From NCBI RefSeq assembly GCF_901000735.1, contig NC_081548.1:6699364-6763363 (forward strand): a DNA stretch of 64,000 nucleotides, written 5' to 3'. Made by a program: the position numbers and the translations under genes. Shown piece by piece: positions 20,755 to 32,358 of the stretch. Below the pieces are notes generated by a model. It was given only the letters and a program-made list of their open reading frames with translations, searched no databases and had not been told where the DNA came from. Source of the stretch: Corylus avellana. Taxonomy: Eukaryota > Streptophyta > Magnoliopsida > Fagales > Betulaceae. Position 1 is the stretch's first letter, and each line of letters starts with the position of its first letter.

Positions 20755-20854
20755 NNNNNNNNNNNNNNNNNNNNNNNNNNNNNNNNNNNNNNNNNNNNNN
20801 NNNNNNNNNNNNNNNNNNNNNNNNNNNNNNNNNNNNNNNNNNNNNNNNNNNNNN
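20755..20854. other. Assembly gap, 100 N
   Basis: It falls inside a foldback element on the left and inside the 5' LTR of copia copy 2 on the right, i.e. between two repeats. Confidence 0.9.
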
Positions 20855-21019
20855 TTGATGTAGGCTTATTAAGCCGAACCACTTAAATATTTGTGTCGTA
20901 TGTGATTGCTTATCTTTGTTATTCTGCATTCTTCTTATTTTTCGCATCTCACGGCTCTTGGCAAATAGGATTAATTTCCTAACAACTGGTATCAGAGCTT
21001 TTGGTTCGAGTGAGAGCGA

Positions 21020-21929
21020 TGGCCGGTGAAGAAGGAAAAATGGGAATCGAGAAGTTCGATGGCTAAGATTTTGGGTATTGGAAGGTACAGATTGAAGATA
21101 TTCTTCATGGGAAGGATCTTCATCAACCTCTCTTGGAAGAACAACCTGACGACATGGATGATAGCGAGTGGGCTCTGCTTGATCGTAAAGCCCTAGGAGT
21201 TATCAGGTTATCACTGTCAAAATCAGTTGCACACAACTTTGTAAAGGAGAAGACGACAGCAGGTCTAATGGCGGCTTTGTCAAGCATGTATAAGAAACTG
21301 TCGGCTAACAACAAGGTGATCTGATGAAGAAATTGTTCAACCTAAAGATGGCGGAAGGGGCTTCAGTGGCACATCATCTTAATGAGTTCAACACCATCAC
21401 AAATCAATTGTCCTCGGTGGAAATTAAATTTGATGATGACATTCGCGTGTTGATCGTCTTGGCATCTTTGCCAAATAGCTGGGAAGCAGTGAGGATGGCT
21501 GTGAGTAACTTTGTAGGAAAGAGTAAATTTAGCTATAAAGACGTCAGTGATTTGATTCTCAGTGAAAAGGTTCGCAAAAGAGATGCGGGTGAAGCCTCTT
21601 GTTTTGGTGCTGCTTTAAACCTTGAGACTTGGGGTAGAGGACAAGATAGAAACTATGTGAGGGGTAGATCTAAGTCTAGGAAGGGTAGGAGCAAATTCAA
21701 GTTTGGACGGCAACCTGAGTGTTGTAATTGTGGTATAGACAGTCCTCTTGATTCTTGGGTCTTGGACTTAGGGGCTTCTTTTCATACCACACCGATCCGT
21801 GAAGTACTCGAAAATTATGTGGCAGGAGATTTCGAGAAGGTGTACTTGGCTGACGGAACGGCCCTGGATGTTGTGGGTATAGGCAATGTTCGCATTAGAC
21901 TCCACAGTGACTCGGTACGGAAGCTGTAA
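21020..21929 (+). pseudogene. Copia copy 2 gag-protease remnant
   Basis: MAGEEGKMGIEKFDG then TAA at 21064-21066. Open pieces run at 21133-21324 and 21324-21929. The second continues through the truncated zinc knuckle (CCNCG) into the protease region WVLDLGASFHTTP without a stop, which shows that the knuckle-protease fusion deletion predates the TGA seen in copy 1. It ends at TAA 21927-21929 (a CTG TAA AAT change). Confidence 0.85.
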
Positions 21930-22049
21930 AATGTCAAGCATATCCCTGAGCTGAAAAAGAACCTGATTTCAGTAGGACAGCTTGATGATGAAGGGCATTC
22001 AATTCATTTCCATGGTGGAAAGTGGAAGGTCAGCAAGGGAGCCAGGATT

Positions 22050-23035
22050 TTGGCTCATGGTCATAAGACGGGTACTCTCTATATGACAACGAACAGCAAG
22101 GATATAATTGCTGTTGCAGATACGAGTGCTGACTTAAAATTATGGTACCTAAGACTTGCGCACATGAGCGAGAAAGGGATGAAGGTACTTCTGTCAAAGG
22201 GGAAACTACAGGAGTTGAAGTCAGTTGAGTCTGATTTGTGTGAAAGTTGCATCCTAAGAAAGCAGAAGAAGGTGAGTTTCGCGAAAGTTGGTAGAACACC
22301 GAAGCTGGGAAATCTGGAGTTGGTACACACGGATTTGTGGGGTCCCGCAACAGTGGCATCTCTTGGAGGCTCGCGGTATTACATCACATTTATTGATGAC
22401 TCAAGCAGGAAGGTATAGGTTTACTTCTTAAAGCTTAAATATGATGTATTTGAAGTTTTTAAGAAGTGGAAGGTCATGGTAGAGATAGAAACTGGTCTAA
22501 AAGTGAAGTGTTTAAGATCAGACAATGGGGGAGAATACGAAGACGGGGGTTTCAAACAGTTTTGTGGAGTGAATGGGATTAGAATGGAAAAGACTGTCCC
22601 GAGGACACCACAACAGAATGGTGTGGCTGAGCGCATGAACAGACCCTCAATGAGCGTGCAAGAAGTATGAGGTTGCATGCTGGACTACCAAAAACTTTCT
22701 GGGCGGATGCAGTAAGCACTGATGCTAACTTGATAAACAGAGGACCATCAGTTCCTTTGGGCCATAGACTACATGAAGAAGTTTAAAGTGTAAATGAGGT
22801 AAATCTTTCTCACTTGAAAGGTTCTGGTTGTGTTTCGTATGCCTATATTGAATATGATGCTCGTAGCCAGCTAGACGCCATGTCTAGAAAATGTTATTTC
22901 ATTGGCTATGGGGATGAGGCATTCGGGTATAGGTTTTGGGACCAAAATTGGAAGATCATTAGAAATAGAAATGTTACTTTTAATAAGATGGCTGTGTATA
23001 AGAATAATTCAAGTGCAGAACCAGTAAGTACATAG
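22050..23035 (+). pseudogene. Copia copy 2 integrase remnant
   Basis: GAG-pre-integrase (LKLWYLRLAHMSEKGMKVL, with His replaced by Tyr as in copy 1) and the integrase core with DLWGP, SDNGGEY and QNGVAERMN. Stop at 22416-22418, a frame change after RMNRPSM, and a separate open piece at 22814-23035 for the C-terminal GCVSYAYIEYDARSQLDAM section. Confidence 0.85.
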
Positions 23036-23258
23036 TCAGAGGCTGAGAAGCCTGAATGTATAAACCTAGATGGAATTTCTAAAGGTGTAGCACATAGAAG
23101 GAATTCAGAAGTTGATAAGGATTCAGAAACTGAAGATGGTCTAGAAGTTGAAGAAACAGCAGATCAAGAAACTGAACAGGGTACACCGACAGTGTGTCCA
23201 TAGATCTACTAGAACCATTAGATCTCCATAGCGTTTTTCACTCTCCCTGTTTCATATT

Positions 23259-24203
23259 TTGTTGACCGAAGGCGGTGAGCCAGAGACGTTTGTTGAAGCC
23301 TTGAAGGTTGAAGATTCAATCAAGTGGGAGTTAGCCATGAAGGATGAGATGGACTCATTATTGACTAACCAGACCTGGGAGCTATCTAAGTTGCCAGCAG
23401 GTAAAAAGGCTTTGCACAACAAATGGGTGTTCAGAATAAAGGGTGAACATGATGGTAGCAAACGCTACAAGGCAAGATTGGTAGTCAAGGGATTCCACCA
23501 GAAAGAAGGAATTGACTACACAGACATATTCTTTCCGGCGGTGAAGATGACAACCATCAGAATTGTGCTGAGCATTGTGGCGGCGGAAGACTTACATCTA
23601 GAGCAGTTAGATCTGAAGACTGTGTTCCTTCATGGTGAGTTGGAGGAAGAAATTTATATGCAGCAGCCACAAGGATTTGCAGTGCAGGGGAAGGAGAGTG
23701 TAGTGTGCAAATTGAGAAAAAGCTTGTATGGTCTGAAACAAGCTCCAAGACAATGGTACAAGAAGTTTGACAGTTTCATGTGCAGTACTAGGTTCACGAG
23801 ATGCAATGCAGATCATTCTTGCTATGTCAAGAGTCTTAAGAACTCTTAAATTATTCTATTTCTGTACGTAGATGATATGCTCATTGCAGGGGCCAGTATG
23901 GAAGACATCAACAAGTTGAAGAACCAGCTGTCAAAGCAGTTTGCAATGAAGGATTTGGGTGCTGTTAAACAAATCCTTGGGATGAGAATCATCAGGGACA
24001 TGGCCAATAGTACACTGAAGATTTCACAGACAGAGTATATGAAGAAGATTCTCAGCAGATTTAGCATGGATGAAGCTAAGTCAGTGAGCACATCCTTGAG
24101 GAGTCATTTCAGACTAACCAAGGGTCAGTCACCGAAAATGGATCAAGAGAAAGCATACATGAGCAAGGTACCTTATGCCTCAGTTATCGGAAGTCTGATG
24201 TAA
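23259..24203 (+). pseudogene. Copia copy 2 reverse transcriptase remnant
   Basis: KWVFRIKGEHDGSKRYKARLV, LKTVFLHGELEEEIYMQQ and YGLKQAPRQWY, then TAA at 23847-23849 in frame just before YVDDM (23865-23879), as in copy 1. The downstream part ends at TAA 24201-24203, where copy 1 has TAT, so this stop is new in copy 2. Confidence 0.9.
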
Positions 24204-24875
24204 GCAATGGTCTGTACTAGATCTGATATTGCACATGTAGTGGGAGTTGTGAGCAGGTACATGAGTAATCCAGGGAAGCAGCACTAGGAAGCTGTCAAGT
24301 GGATTTTATGATATCTGAGAGGAACTTCAGATATGTCCCTTTACTTCACAGGTGCAGAATTAAAACTGCAGGGTTACGTGGATGTTGATCTAGCGGGTGA
24401 TGTTGAAAGCAGGAAAAGTACTACAAGGTTTGTATATACTCTAAGAGGTACTGCTGTGTGTTGGACCTCAAGGTTACAGAGGCGGAGTATGTGGCCGTGA
24501 CAGAAGCTGGAAAGGAGATGGTTTGGCTACAAGGATTTTTGGATGAGTTGGAAAAGAAGAATGAGAAGGGCGTTCTACACAGTGATAGTTAGAGTGCCAT
24601 TTTTCTTGCGAAGAACCCGGCGTATTATTCAAGAACAAAGCATATACAGTTGAGGTATCACTTCATTCGATCTCTTCTTGAAAGTGGACAATTGTTACTT
24701 GAGAAGATTCATGGAACTGAGAATCCAGTAGACATGTTGACAAAAGATGTGACTATTGAGAAACTGAAGCTGTGCGCAGCTTCAGTTAGTCTTCGAGCTT
24801 AAAGATAGGTGAAGGAGACATCCGAAGGAGATTCACTATGTTGCGACTTGGTGGGATTCAAGTCAAGTGGGAGAT

Positions 24876-25410
24876 TGTTGAGAACGTGTGTGTTGACCCA
24901 TTAAGTTTTGTGTGAGCCCCAAGGTTTCGTCCTTCTCTAAGAAGGAAAGGTTTGCTTTTCCCTATACTACATGGGATCCTAGTCCTAGTTGTAAGAGGAG
25001 AAAAAAGCACCGACTTTGCCTTCTATATAAAGGCTGGTGCTGGTCTTAGGTAGGTAGAGCAAAATCAAAGTAAAATTGCTTTGTGTTTTGGTGTGCCAAC
25101 AATAGAGAGAAAAAGAGAGAGCAAGAAAGAATGTTTTTCCCCTTTTTTGTTATTATTCTCCTTTGGGTAAAGTGAGAATTGGGTGTATTTGGGGCTTTGG
25201 GTTTAAGTGGTTTTTCTCGCCCTGTTATTCTCTTGTACTTATCTTTTGATAGTGAATTTTCTCTGGGTTGTCTCCGCCAGTGGATGTAGGCTTGTTAAGC
25301 CGGACCACTTAATTCTTTGTGTCGTGTGTGATTGCTTATCTTTATTATTCCGCATTCTTCTTATTTTTTGCATCTCACGGGTCTTGGGAAATAGGATTAA
25401 TTTCCTAACA
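24876..25410 (+). repeat. Copia copy 2, 3' LTR
   Basis: 535 bp, TGTTGAGAACG...CCTAACA, preceded by AGTCAAGTGGGAGAT. Same length as the copy 1 3' LTR, with few differences. Confidence 0.93.
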
Positions 25411-26390
25411 CCTTTCTCATTCCTTGTTTGGACATTTAAAAAACTAAATAAAAAATCGACACCTATCCCATTTCTTTTCTAATAATCCCATTCGGTTTTA
25501 GCAAACGAGTGCACAAGAAATTCCATACAACTTAAAAGTTTGTAGTTTTAATTATATTCTGGAGATAGTACAATTTGTATTCCCATATTAAAAAGCAGAG
25601 ATCATTATGGCCATAGGATTGCCGTTTTGATCATTGTTTGTTGCTTGTAGTAGAAAATTAGAACTATCTTTGACACGCATGATGGATGTGTCATGAATAC
25701 TGAATATTTAATAATTGAAAAACCTTTTCATCTCAGCTTAACCTTTTGGGATAACTGATAATTTAACATGGCATCAGAGCAAAGGTCCTGTGATCAAATC
25801 TTGACTTCGTTAAATCACCGTCCATTTTAATTAAATATTTCACAATGATTAAGTGATTAAATTTATATCTACTTACCAGCTTAAGTTTTTGGGATAGCTG
25901 ATAATTTATCTCTTCCCAATTTGCTAGCATGTGATTAGAATCTTCATGCAAGTGGCCAAAGTTTATCTTCATGCTGGTGAACAATTAGGTTATTCAAATT
26001 TTATTGAAATTTATATAGTACAAGAGCGGAGGGTTGTGGGGTCCACTTGTCACGAGTAGTGAATCCTAGTCTACACCCGAGGTTGAAATAATTTTAGAAG
26101 TCACTCTTGTGTCCCTCCTGTGTCACTTTATGAATGAGGTGGCTTTAAAATCACCATTTGATTAAATTCAATAATGATCAATCACAAGTCCAACAGTGAT
26201 TTTAGAAGCCATATCATTTTCAGAGTGACTAAACAAGAAGAACACAAGAGTCTAGCATTACTCCCCGAGGTTGCTCAAAGCAGGTGAGCTTTATAGCCTC
26301 CTCTAAAATTTGGAAAGCAAAATTATAGTGGATCCTCATCTTTTAAATAAAGCCTAAAAGCACAGACTTGTACGTATTAGCATTATTGTC
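25411..26390. other. Intergenic spacer with a small foldback (about 26080-26260)
   Basis: 25411-25447 is the SINE tail shared with copy 1. 26080-26260 has inverted blocks (TTTAGAAGTCACTCTTGTGT on the left; TTTTCAGAGTGACTAAACAA and ACACAAGAGTC on the right) with a TTTGATTAAATTCAATAATG core, a MITE family also seen at 53750-54058 and 56398-56575. No gene found. Confidence 0.55.
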
Positions 26391-27715
26391 CTATAAACAA
26401 TCAAATTATGTTTGTGTTGATAAAATGCCAAAACTTCTATTAAAAGCCGTTTCCACCCCCTCTTTATAATGTTAAATTGCCTAAACCCCACGTGTTGTTT
26501 GCAAGATAATTTAACAAATATGCTCAAACATAGTATTTGGTACAAATATAGAGCACAAATGGTTTATATTTCAGAACACACATACTACTATAAATCAATA
26601 AATTCAGATCCAATACAATGCAAACAATTAATGAATTCAATACACTCCACAAACATGAAAGGAGAATTTTAACTATAGTACTATTGATCTAACTTTAAAC
26701 CATAACCATGGCAAGGATGCCAAAAACAACCATCATCCACCCATAATATATAGGTTTAACGCATTCGTTGGCTACTGAAACAAGAGAAGGTGCTGGAGAC
26801 ACTGTCTAAGGAAGCACTATTATGGCAAGTTTGTGGTTTCCATTCTCACAATGTTTGGCAACACCACAAATATACCATTTTCTTCCCGAGGTTGCTAGTG
26901 TAATCACATCATTTCCACTAATCAGGGCCTCAATTCCCAATGGTGCCACACATTGTTGGAAGCCAGTTCCATTGATTTTAATTACATTTACAATATATAT
27001 TTGAAAACTCAATAAGAAACAAAAATGATCCACTAGCAACCCCTTAAAAACAAGATAGCCTCAAAGTCGAGTAATGTTATGTATCAAAATCCGAATGAAA
27101 ATGATTTTCCTTTACAAAAATTGGAGTAATGCTATGGGAGTGGTTCCCTGTCCACTTTTTGTAATGGAAAAAACTTTCTATTCGGATAAGATCTAATTAA
27201 TACTTTAACGTTCATCCTCACGTGTAGTTTCAAACACCATTTTAATAGGTGAGATCCAATACCTAAAATATTTAATTAAATTGGAGTGAATTGACGGAAT
27301 CAAAGTTCGAACTCATGACCTATGGCTCTGTTATCATGTTAAATAGCCATTTATTCTAAAAGTTTAAGCTGATAGGAACATGTAAATTAATCAATACTTT
27401 AACAAGGTATTGATTTGAAAACAAACATGGGCAAATAAAACTAAAAAATTATATAAAAAAAATATGGTAAGTGCAAAAAGTTTATAGAGTTAATTTACCA
27501 AGAGTGTCCCCGACATGAAAGTCCTTTCCTTGAGCCCAAGCTTGGTAGTCAAAGTTAATGGTCCAACCCTTGTCATCACCAACCACAAATTCTGTGGCCA
27601 AAATTTAAGGGACAAGAATTGCTACGATTGCAAGGATGAAGAAATATTGGGAAGATGCCATTGATTCTCTTTATTGTGTTGCTGGTCTCAAGAACTAGAA
27701 ATGGTGGGTATTTAT
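26391..27715 (-). pseudogene. Phytocyanin pseudogene 2 (minus strand)
   Basis: TATAAATACC at about 27705-27714, ATG at 27659-27661. Exon 1 (27661-27499) encodes the signal peptide and EFVVGDDKGWTINFDYQAWAQ up to GDTL, at the correct 163-nt length, but a Ser codon in the signal peptide is TAA. Exon 2 (about 27015-26705) gives INGTGFQQCVAPLG, GNDVITLATSGRKWYICGVAKHC (Cys and His ligands present). The upstream His-Asn copper motif is degraded, and a TAG follows KLAIIVLP. A Pro/Ser-like linker and hydrophobic C-terminus remain after that stop. This is the only copy without the intronic LTR-like insertion, so it shows the ancestral intron. Non-functional as a secreted protein unless the stop is an assembly error. 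Confidence 0.85.
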
Positions 27716-28462
27716 AAGTCAAAGATCTCACATCTTGACCGTTTATGGACGGCAATGCCAAATGGCACAATTAATTTAATTTGTTGGAGTTGTTCAAGAG
27801 CTAGGCCTTTTCTTTTACATTTTGGACTGCTTGTCGGCTTTTAACTTTGAGATTATTGCCACCATTTTGTGTTAAATATTAGATAAATATAAAATTTTAT
27901 TTTTTTAAGACAAGTGGTGATCCTTTAATGTGATATTAGAATAAAACAGAGATCGATCATTAGTTCAAATCTTAACTTGGTGTGTTTTTTTATATTTTAA
28001 TTATATATTTTACATGTTGTGAGAGTTTGAACTCACATGTGAATGGATTGAAAAATTATTAATTATATAATTGAATTTACCATTTCTTATTTGTTTAAGC
28101 TTTAGAAATAATTGATATTTAACACAACCATGTTAAAGGATATTATAGGATTTGATTTAATATATTTAATTTTAATTGATTGTGATGATTTGATTTTATT
28201 GAAATGAATGTAATCATATTTAATTATCATACATATCTATCTCATTTTTCCTATAAATATGAGTATTTTGTAATGTAAAAGTTTCAAGTGATCAATAAGA
28301 GCGAAATACCTTAGGGCTTTAATGTTCCGTATAATTTTATGTATTTTTCGAATTTTTTTTTTTTCATTTACATTTCTTTATATTGTCTTTTCTTTTATAG
28401 CTAGACGAATCAATGTTGCTAAGATTACTGCATGGATGGGAGTGTGTTTCTCAGTTTCTTTA
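27716..28462. other. Intergenic spacer
   Basis: AT-rich upstream region of phytocyanin pseudogene 2. I see no gene, and no repeat that I can define. Confidence 0.6.
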
Positions 28463-28658
28463 GGCTCCGTTTATTTCGACGTAAAATGGTTACTAGAAAA
28501 TGATTTTCGCATTTTATGGTATTTACTTCGACGTAAAATAGTGGTCAAGGGAAAATATTTTCCTTTTGACCGAAAATTCTTCTTTAATTTTTGAAAAATG
28601 TTTTAAGTTTTTAAAATCGTAAACCATTTTTCGACTTTTAGCATCTCATTCTCAAATC

Positions 28659-29430
28659 GACGGACCTTACCAAGACCCACCCAGAACCATACCAAGACTT
28701 GCCTGGGACCTCGCCAGGACCTGCCTGGGACTCGATCGGACTTGAACGGAACCTGCCCAAACCTGCCCAGGATTCGCACAGGACTTGCCCAAGACCTGCC
28801 CAAGACTGAACCGGGACTTGCCTGGAGCCCGCCCGGGACTTGATCGTCACCCGCCCAGGACTTGCTCTGGACCAGACCGGGACCCGTCCAGGACTTGACA
28901 AGGACCCGCCCGGGACTTGCTTGGGACCAGACCGGGATCTACTCGGGACTTGCCTGAGACCTTGCCGGGACCCCGTAGGAACTTGACTGGGACCCGCTCG
29001 GGACTTGACCGGGACCTGACCGGGACCCCCTAGGACCCCGTCGGGACCTGTCCAGGACCCGCCCAGGACATGAAAGGTCCTTGACCAGGACCCACCTAGG
29101 ATTTGAGAGGGAACTAACCAGGACTCTCCCCGAACCCCGCCGGGACCTGCACGGGACTCGCTCGGGACTTGACCCGGACCCGCCCGGGACCCCGCTAGGA
29201 CTCATTCAGGACTTGACCGGGACCCGCCCGAGACCTCACCGGGACTTGCCCAAAACTTGACCGGGACCCAGCTGGGACCCGCCCAGGACTTGACCAGGAC
29301 TTGCCCGGGACTTACCCGGGACCCCGTAGGGACCTACCTGGTACTTTCCCAGGACTTGATCGGGATCTGCCCGGGACCCCGCTGGAACTTGATCGGGGCC
29401 CGCCTAGGACTTGACCGAGATTCGGGCAGG
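28659..29430 (+). repeat. 10-bp minisatellite array (about 77 units)
   Basis: Degenerate period-10 repeat, consensus CGGGACTTGM alternating with CGGGACCYGC, giving weak 20-bp higher-order units. GC-rich in an AT-rich window. Confidence 0.85.
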
Positions 29431-29917
29431 TCCCGAAGGAAAATATTTTAAGGAAAGTCATTTTCCCCTAACAGAAAACATTTTACGCCGTTTACCCTGC
29501 GCACATAAAATATATATTTTTAAAATTTTTTTATATCTATATTTTCCAATAAAATCTAGTGCAGGTCCTGGGCGGGTCCCAGGCAGGTCCAGGGCAAGTC
29601 TCGGGTGGGTACCTTATTGGATAATATATATATATATATATATAATTCATTTTCTGTGCGTGCGGTAAACGCCGTAAAATGTTTTCGACAAAAAACATTT
29701 TCAGGGAACATGGCTTTCGTTTATTTCAACGTAAAATGGTTTCTAGAAAATGATTTCGACATTTTACGGTATTTACTTCGACGTAAAATAATGGTCAATG
29801 GAAAATATTTTCCTTTTGACCGAAAATTCTTTTTTAATTTTTGCAAAATGGTTTACGGTTTTAAAAATTGTAAACCATTTTCCGACTTTACGAATCTCAT
29901 TCTCAAATCGACGGACC

Positions 29918-30655
29918 TTGCCAAGACTTGCCCAAAACCTCGCTGGAACTTGCTTGGAACCCACGCAGGACTTGATCGGGACTTGCCCAGGACCCGCTCG
30001 GAAGCCCGCCAGGACCTGCCCGAGACGGCACCGGACTTGAATTGGACTCGCCAGACCCACCAGGAACTGCCTAGTTCTCGCTTCGGACTTTCCCAAGACC
30101 CACACGAGACCTGACCGGGATTCGCCCGGGACCCTGCCGGGACTTGCCGGGGACTTAACCTAGACTTGCCCAAGACCGGATTGGACCTGCCTGGAACCCC
30201 GCTGTGACTTGACCGAAACCCGCACGGGACTTGTCCGGGCCTCCTCGGGACCCGCCTGGGACTTGACTAGGACTAGCCCGGGACTTGCCTGGGACTCGCT
30301 CGGGACTTGACCGGGACCTGCCCGAGACCCACCTGGGACTTGACCAGAACCTCACCGGGACCTGCCCGGGACTTGATCGGGACCTGCCCGGGACATGCCT
30401 GGGACTTGCCTGGGACCTGCCCGGGACTTGCCTAGGAACCGCCTGGGACTTGACTAGGACTAGCCCGGGGCTTGCCTATAACCCGCTCGGGACTTGACAG
30501 GGACCTAACTCGGACCCGCCTGGGACCTGTCCAAGACCTGTCCCGGACTTGACCAGGACTCGCCCGAGACTTGATTGTGACGTCACCAGGACCAACCCAG
30601 GACCCCGCCAAGACTCGCCCAGGACTTGACCGGGACTTGACCGAGACCCAAGCAG
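29918..30655 (+). repeat. 10-bp minisatellite array, second block
   Basis: Same repeat as 28659-29430, about 74 units, ending GAGACCCAAGCAGGTCCCGA before the AAAATATTTTCAGGGAAGTC flank that also closes the first block. Confidence 0.85.
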
Positions 30656-31031
30656 GTCCCGATGGAAAATATTTTCAGGGAAGTCATTTTCCATACAATT
30701 GTTTTCTATCGAAAACATTTTATGGTGTTTACCACGTGCACGAAAAATATATATATTTTATTTTGTTGTATATATTTTCCAATAAAGTCCTAGTCAAGTC
30801 CCAAGCAGGTCCCAGTGAGGTCCGAGTCAAGTCCCGGGCAAGTCCCGTTCAAGTCCTGGGCCGGTCCTAGGCAGGTCCCGGTCAAGTCCCATTAAAGTTT
30901 TGGGCGGGTCCCGGGCAAGTCTTGGTCGGGTCCGAGTCAAGTCCAGGTCATGTCTTGCTCAGGTCTCGACGGGGTCCCAAGCAGGTCGCGGCGAGGTCCC
31001 GGGCAAGTCTCGGGTGGGTCCCGGTCAAGTT

Positions 31032-31131
31032 NNNNNNNNNNNNNNNNNNNNNNNNNNNNNNNNNNNNNNNNNNNNNNNNNNNNNNNNNNNNNNNNNNNNN
31101 NNNNNNNNNNNNNNNNNNNNNNNNNNNNNNN
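31032..31131. other. Assembly gap, 100 N
   Basis: Between the minisatellite array and the truncated start of CRK pseudogene A. The upstream exons of that gene may lie in it. Confidence 0.9.
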
Positions 31132-32358
31132 TTTAAAAATGAGGTAATAGTGGTTGCCAAACTTCAACACAGAAATCTTGTAAGGTTATTGGATTTTGTT
31201 TGGAAAGAGAATAAAAGGTACTTGTTTATGAATTTGTGCACTACTTTCTATATGGTTTGTCCCTTACAGGCATATATCTATTTTTTTTTTTTTTTTGTAT
31301 GTCTTATGAAATTAGATATGAGTTTTCATTCAAGAAAGGCCCAATTAACAATTGGATTAACTATTACAAAATTCATTTTGTGTTGTAAAACTTACAAGAG
31401 TAGAACAGAATAAATTTTATTTTCTGAATATTAATTCTATTTTCTTGATTAATTTAATTATTTTGATATATAATTGACTTTAGTTCATTATTCTAGCGTC
31501 AATATTGAATTTTGGCGAATATATAGACCTTGAAAGACAAAAACAACTAGATTGGCCAACACGTTACAAAATCTTTAAAGGCATTGCTCGAGGGATTATT
31601 TATCTTCATGAAGATTCTCGGTTTATAATTATACATCGTGATCTTAAAGCTAGTAATGTTTTGTTAGATGAGGATATGAATCCAAAAGTTTCAAATTTTG
31701 GCATGGCAAAGATTTTTGGAATTAATCAAACCTGAGTAAACACTCATAGGATTGCCGGCACATTGTAAGTAATGTTACGTGCATTACATTGTTTATGTAA
31801 CACAAATGAGAGCATACATGTCTTGTGGCTGACATTTTTGTATGAATGATGCTGGTTTGTAGTCGTTACATGTCTCCAGAGTATGCTATGCATGGATAGT
31901 TCTTTGTAAAGTCAAATGTATATAGTTTTGGTGTCCTAATTTTTGAAATTATAAGTGGAAAGAAGATCAGTTCTTTCAATCAATTAGACGGAAGTACTAG
32001 ATACCTTTTGAGCCATGTGAGTAGTATGAACCAAATGTTCTAATTTTGTTTTTCTATACTGATACAATCATCATCACATGATATTTATGTAATATTGCTT
32101 AACCAATTGATGCAGGCTTGGAAAATTTGGAGGGATGGAACATCCTTGGATTTGGTGGATCCAACAGTGGGAGACTCTTACTCGAGAGATGAAGTCATTA
32201 AATGTCTCCATATTGGCTTACTATCTATACAGAATGATCGCGTTGATAGGCCAACAATAGAAACCATAGTTCTCATGCTAAACAGTTACTTAGTTCCTCT
32301 GCCGTCAAATCAATCTAAAAGCAAATCACTGCCTATGTCTGATGATGAAGCATCATAG
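31132..32358 (+). pseudogene. CRK (DUF26 receptor-like kinase) pseudogene A, kinase part
   Basis: The C-terminal kinase exons of a cysteine-rich receptor-like kinase, a plasma-membrane Ser/Thr kinase of stress and immune signalling. Pieces in order: [20 protein letters not shown] (31132-), catalytic exon [24 protein letters not shown] and HRDLKASN (about 31500-31765), YMSPEYAMHG (31865-), and the last exon WRDGTSLDLVDPTVGDSYSRDEVIKCLHIGLL to TAG (32116-32358). Defects: a one-base loss after LVRLL, DFG changed to NFG at 31694-31702 (loss of the Mg-binding Asp), stop codons after FGINQT (31733-31735) and after YAMHG. Its 5' half is missing in the gap. Dead. Confidence 0.85.

Larger units (their letters stand above)
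20855..25410 (+). mobile_element. Ty1-copia retrotransposon, copy 2 (5' LTR cut by gap)
   Basis: Near-identical to copia copy 1. The partial 5' LTR (20855-20984) is followed by PBS TGGTATCAGAGC (20987-20998), the same gag-pol order, the purine tract and a 3' LTR (24876-25410). The 3' flank is CCTTT followed by the same ~35 bp of SINE tail as copy 1, so this is the same insertion copied by segmental duplication, not an independent jump. It shares the gag stop (21064-21066), the integrase stop near 22417 and the RT stop at 23847-23849 with copy 1. The protease reads SWVLDLGASFHTT (Asp kept, Ser changed to Leu). Non-functional. Confidence 0.95.
28463..31031 (+). mobile_element. Cluster of TIR elements built around 10-bp GC-rich tandem repeats
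   Basis: Head sequence GGCTCCGTTTATTTCGACG at 28463, with a related head at 29712 (GGCTTTCGTTTATTTCAACG). Each head is followed by about 190 bp rich in ACGTAAAATGG / GGAAAATATTTTCC and then by an array of CGGGACTTGAC / CGGGACCCGCC 10-mers. The arrays are 28659-29430, 29560-29612, 29918-30655 and 30784-31031. Array orientation flips between the left arrays (GGGACTTG) and those after TATTTTCCAATAAA (CAAGTCCC), as expected of a foldback with arrays in both arms. It runs into a gap. The long Arg/Ser/Gly/Pro frames over it are artefacts of the repeat. Confidence 0.75.

Noticed and set aside
26469..26672. Conserved frame of 67 codons antisense to the phytocyanin 3' UTR, also at 36416-36619
   Set aside because: Conservation is explained by the recent duplication of the pseudogenes. 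The frame is antisense, AT-rich and without a recognisable domain.
28603..30900. Long Arg/Ser/Gly/Pro-rich reading frames on both strands (for example 28638-28901 minus, 29605-30114 plus)
   Set aside because: They arise because a 10-bp repeat without stop codons reads open in all frames. No start context, no conserved protein, and the same frames appear on both strands.
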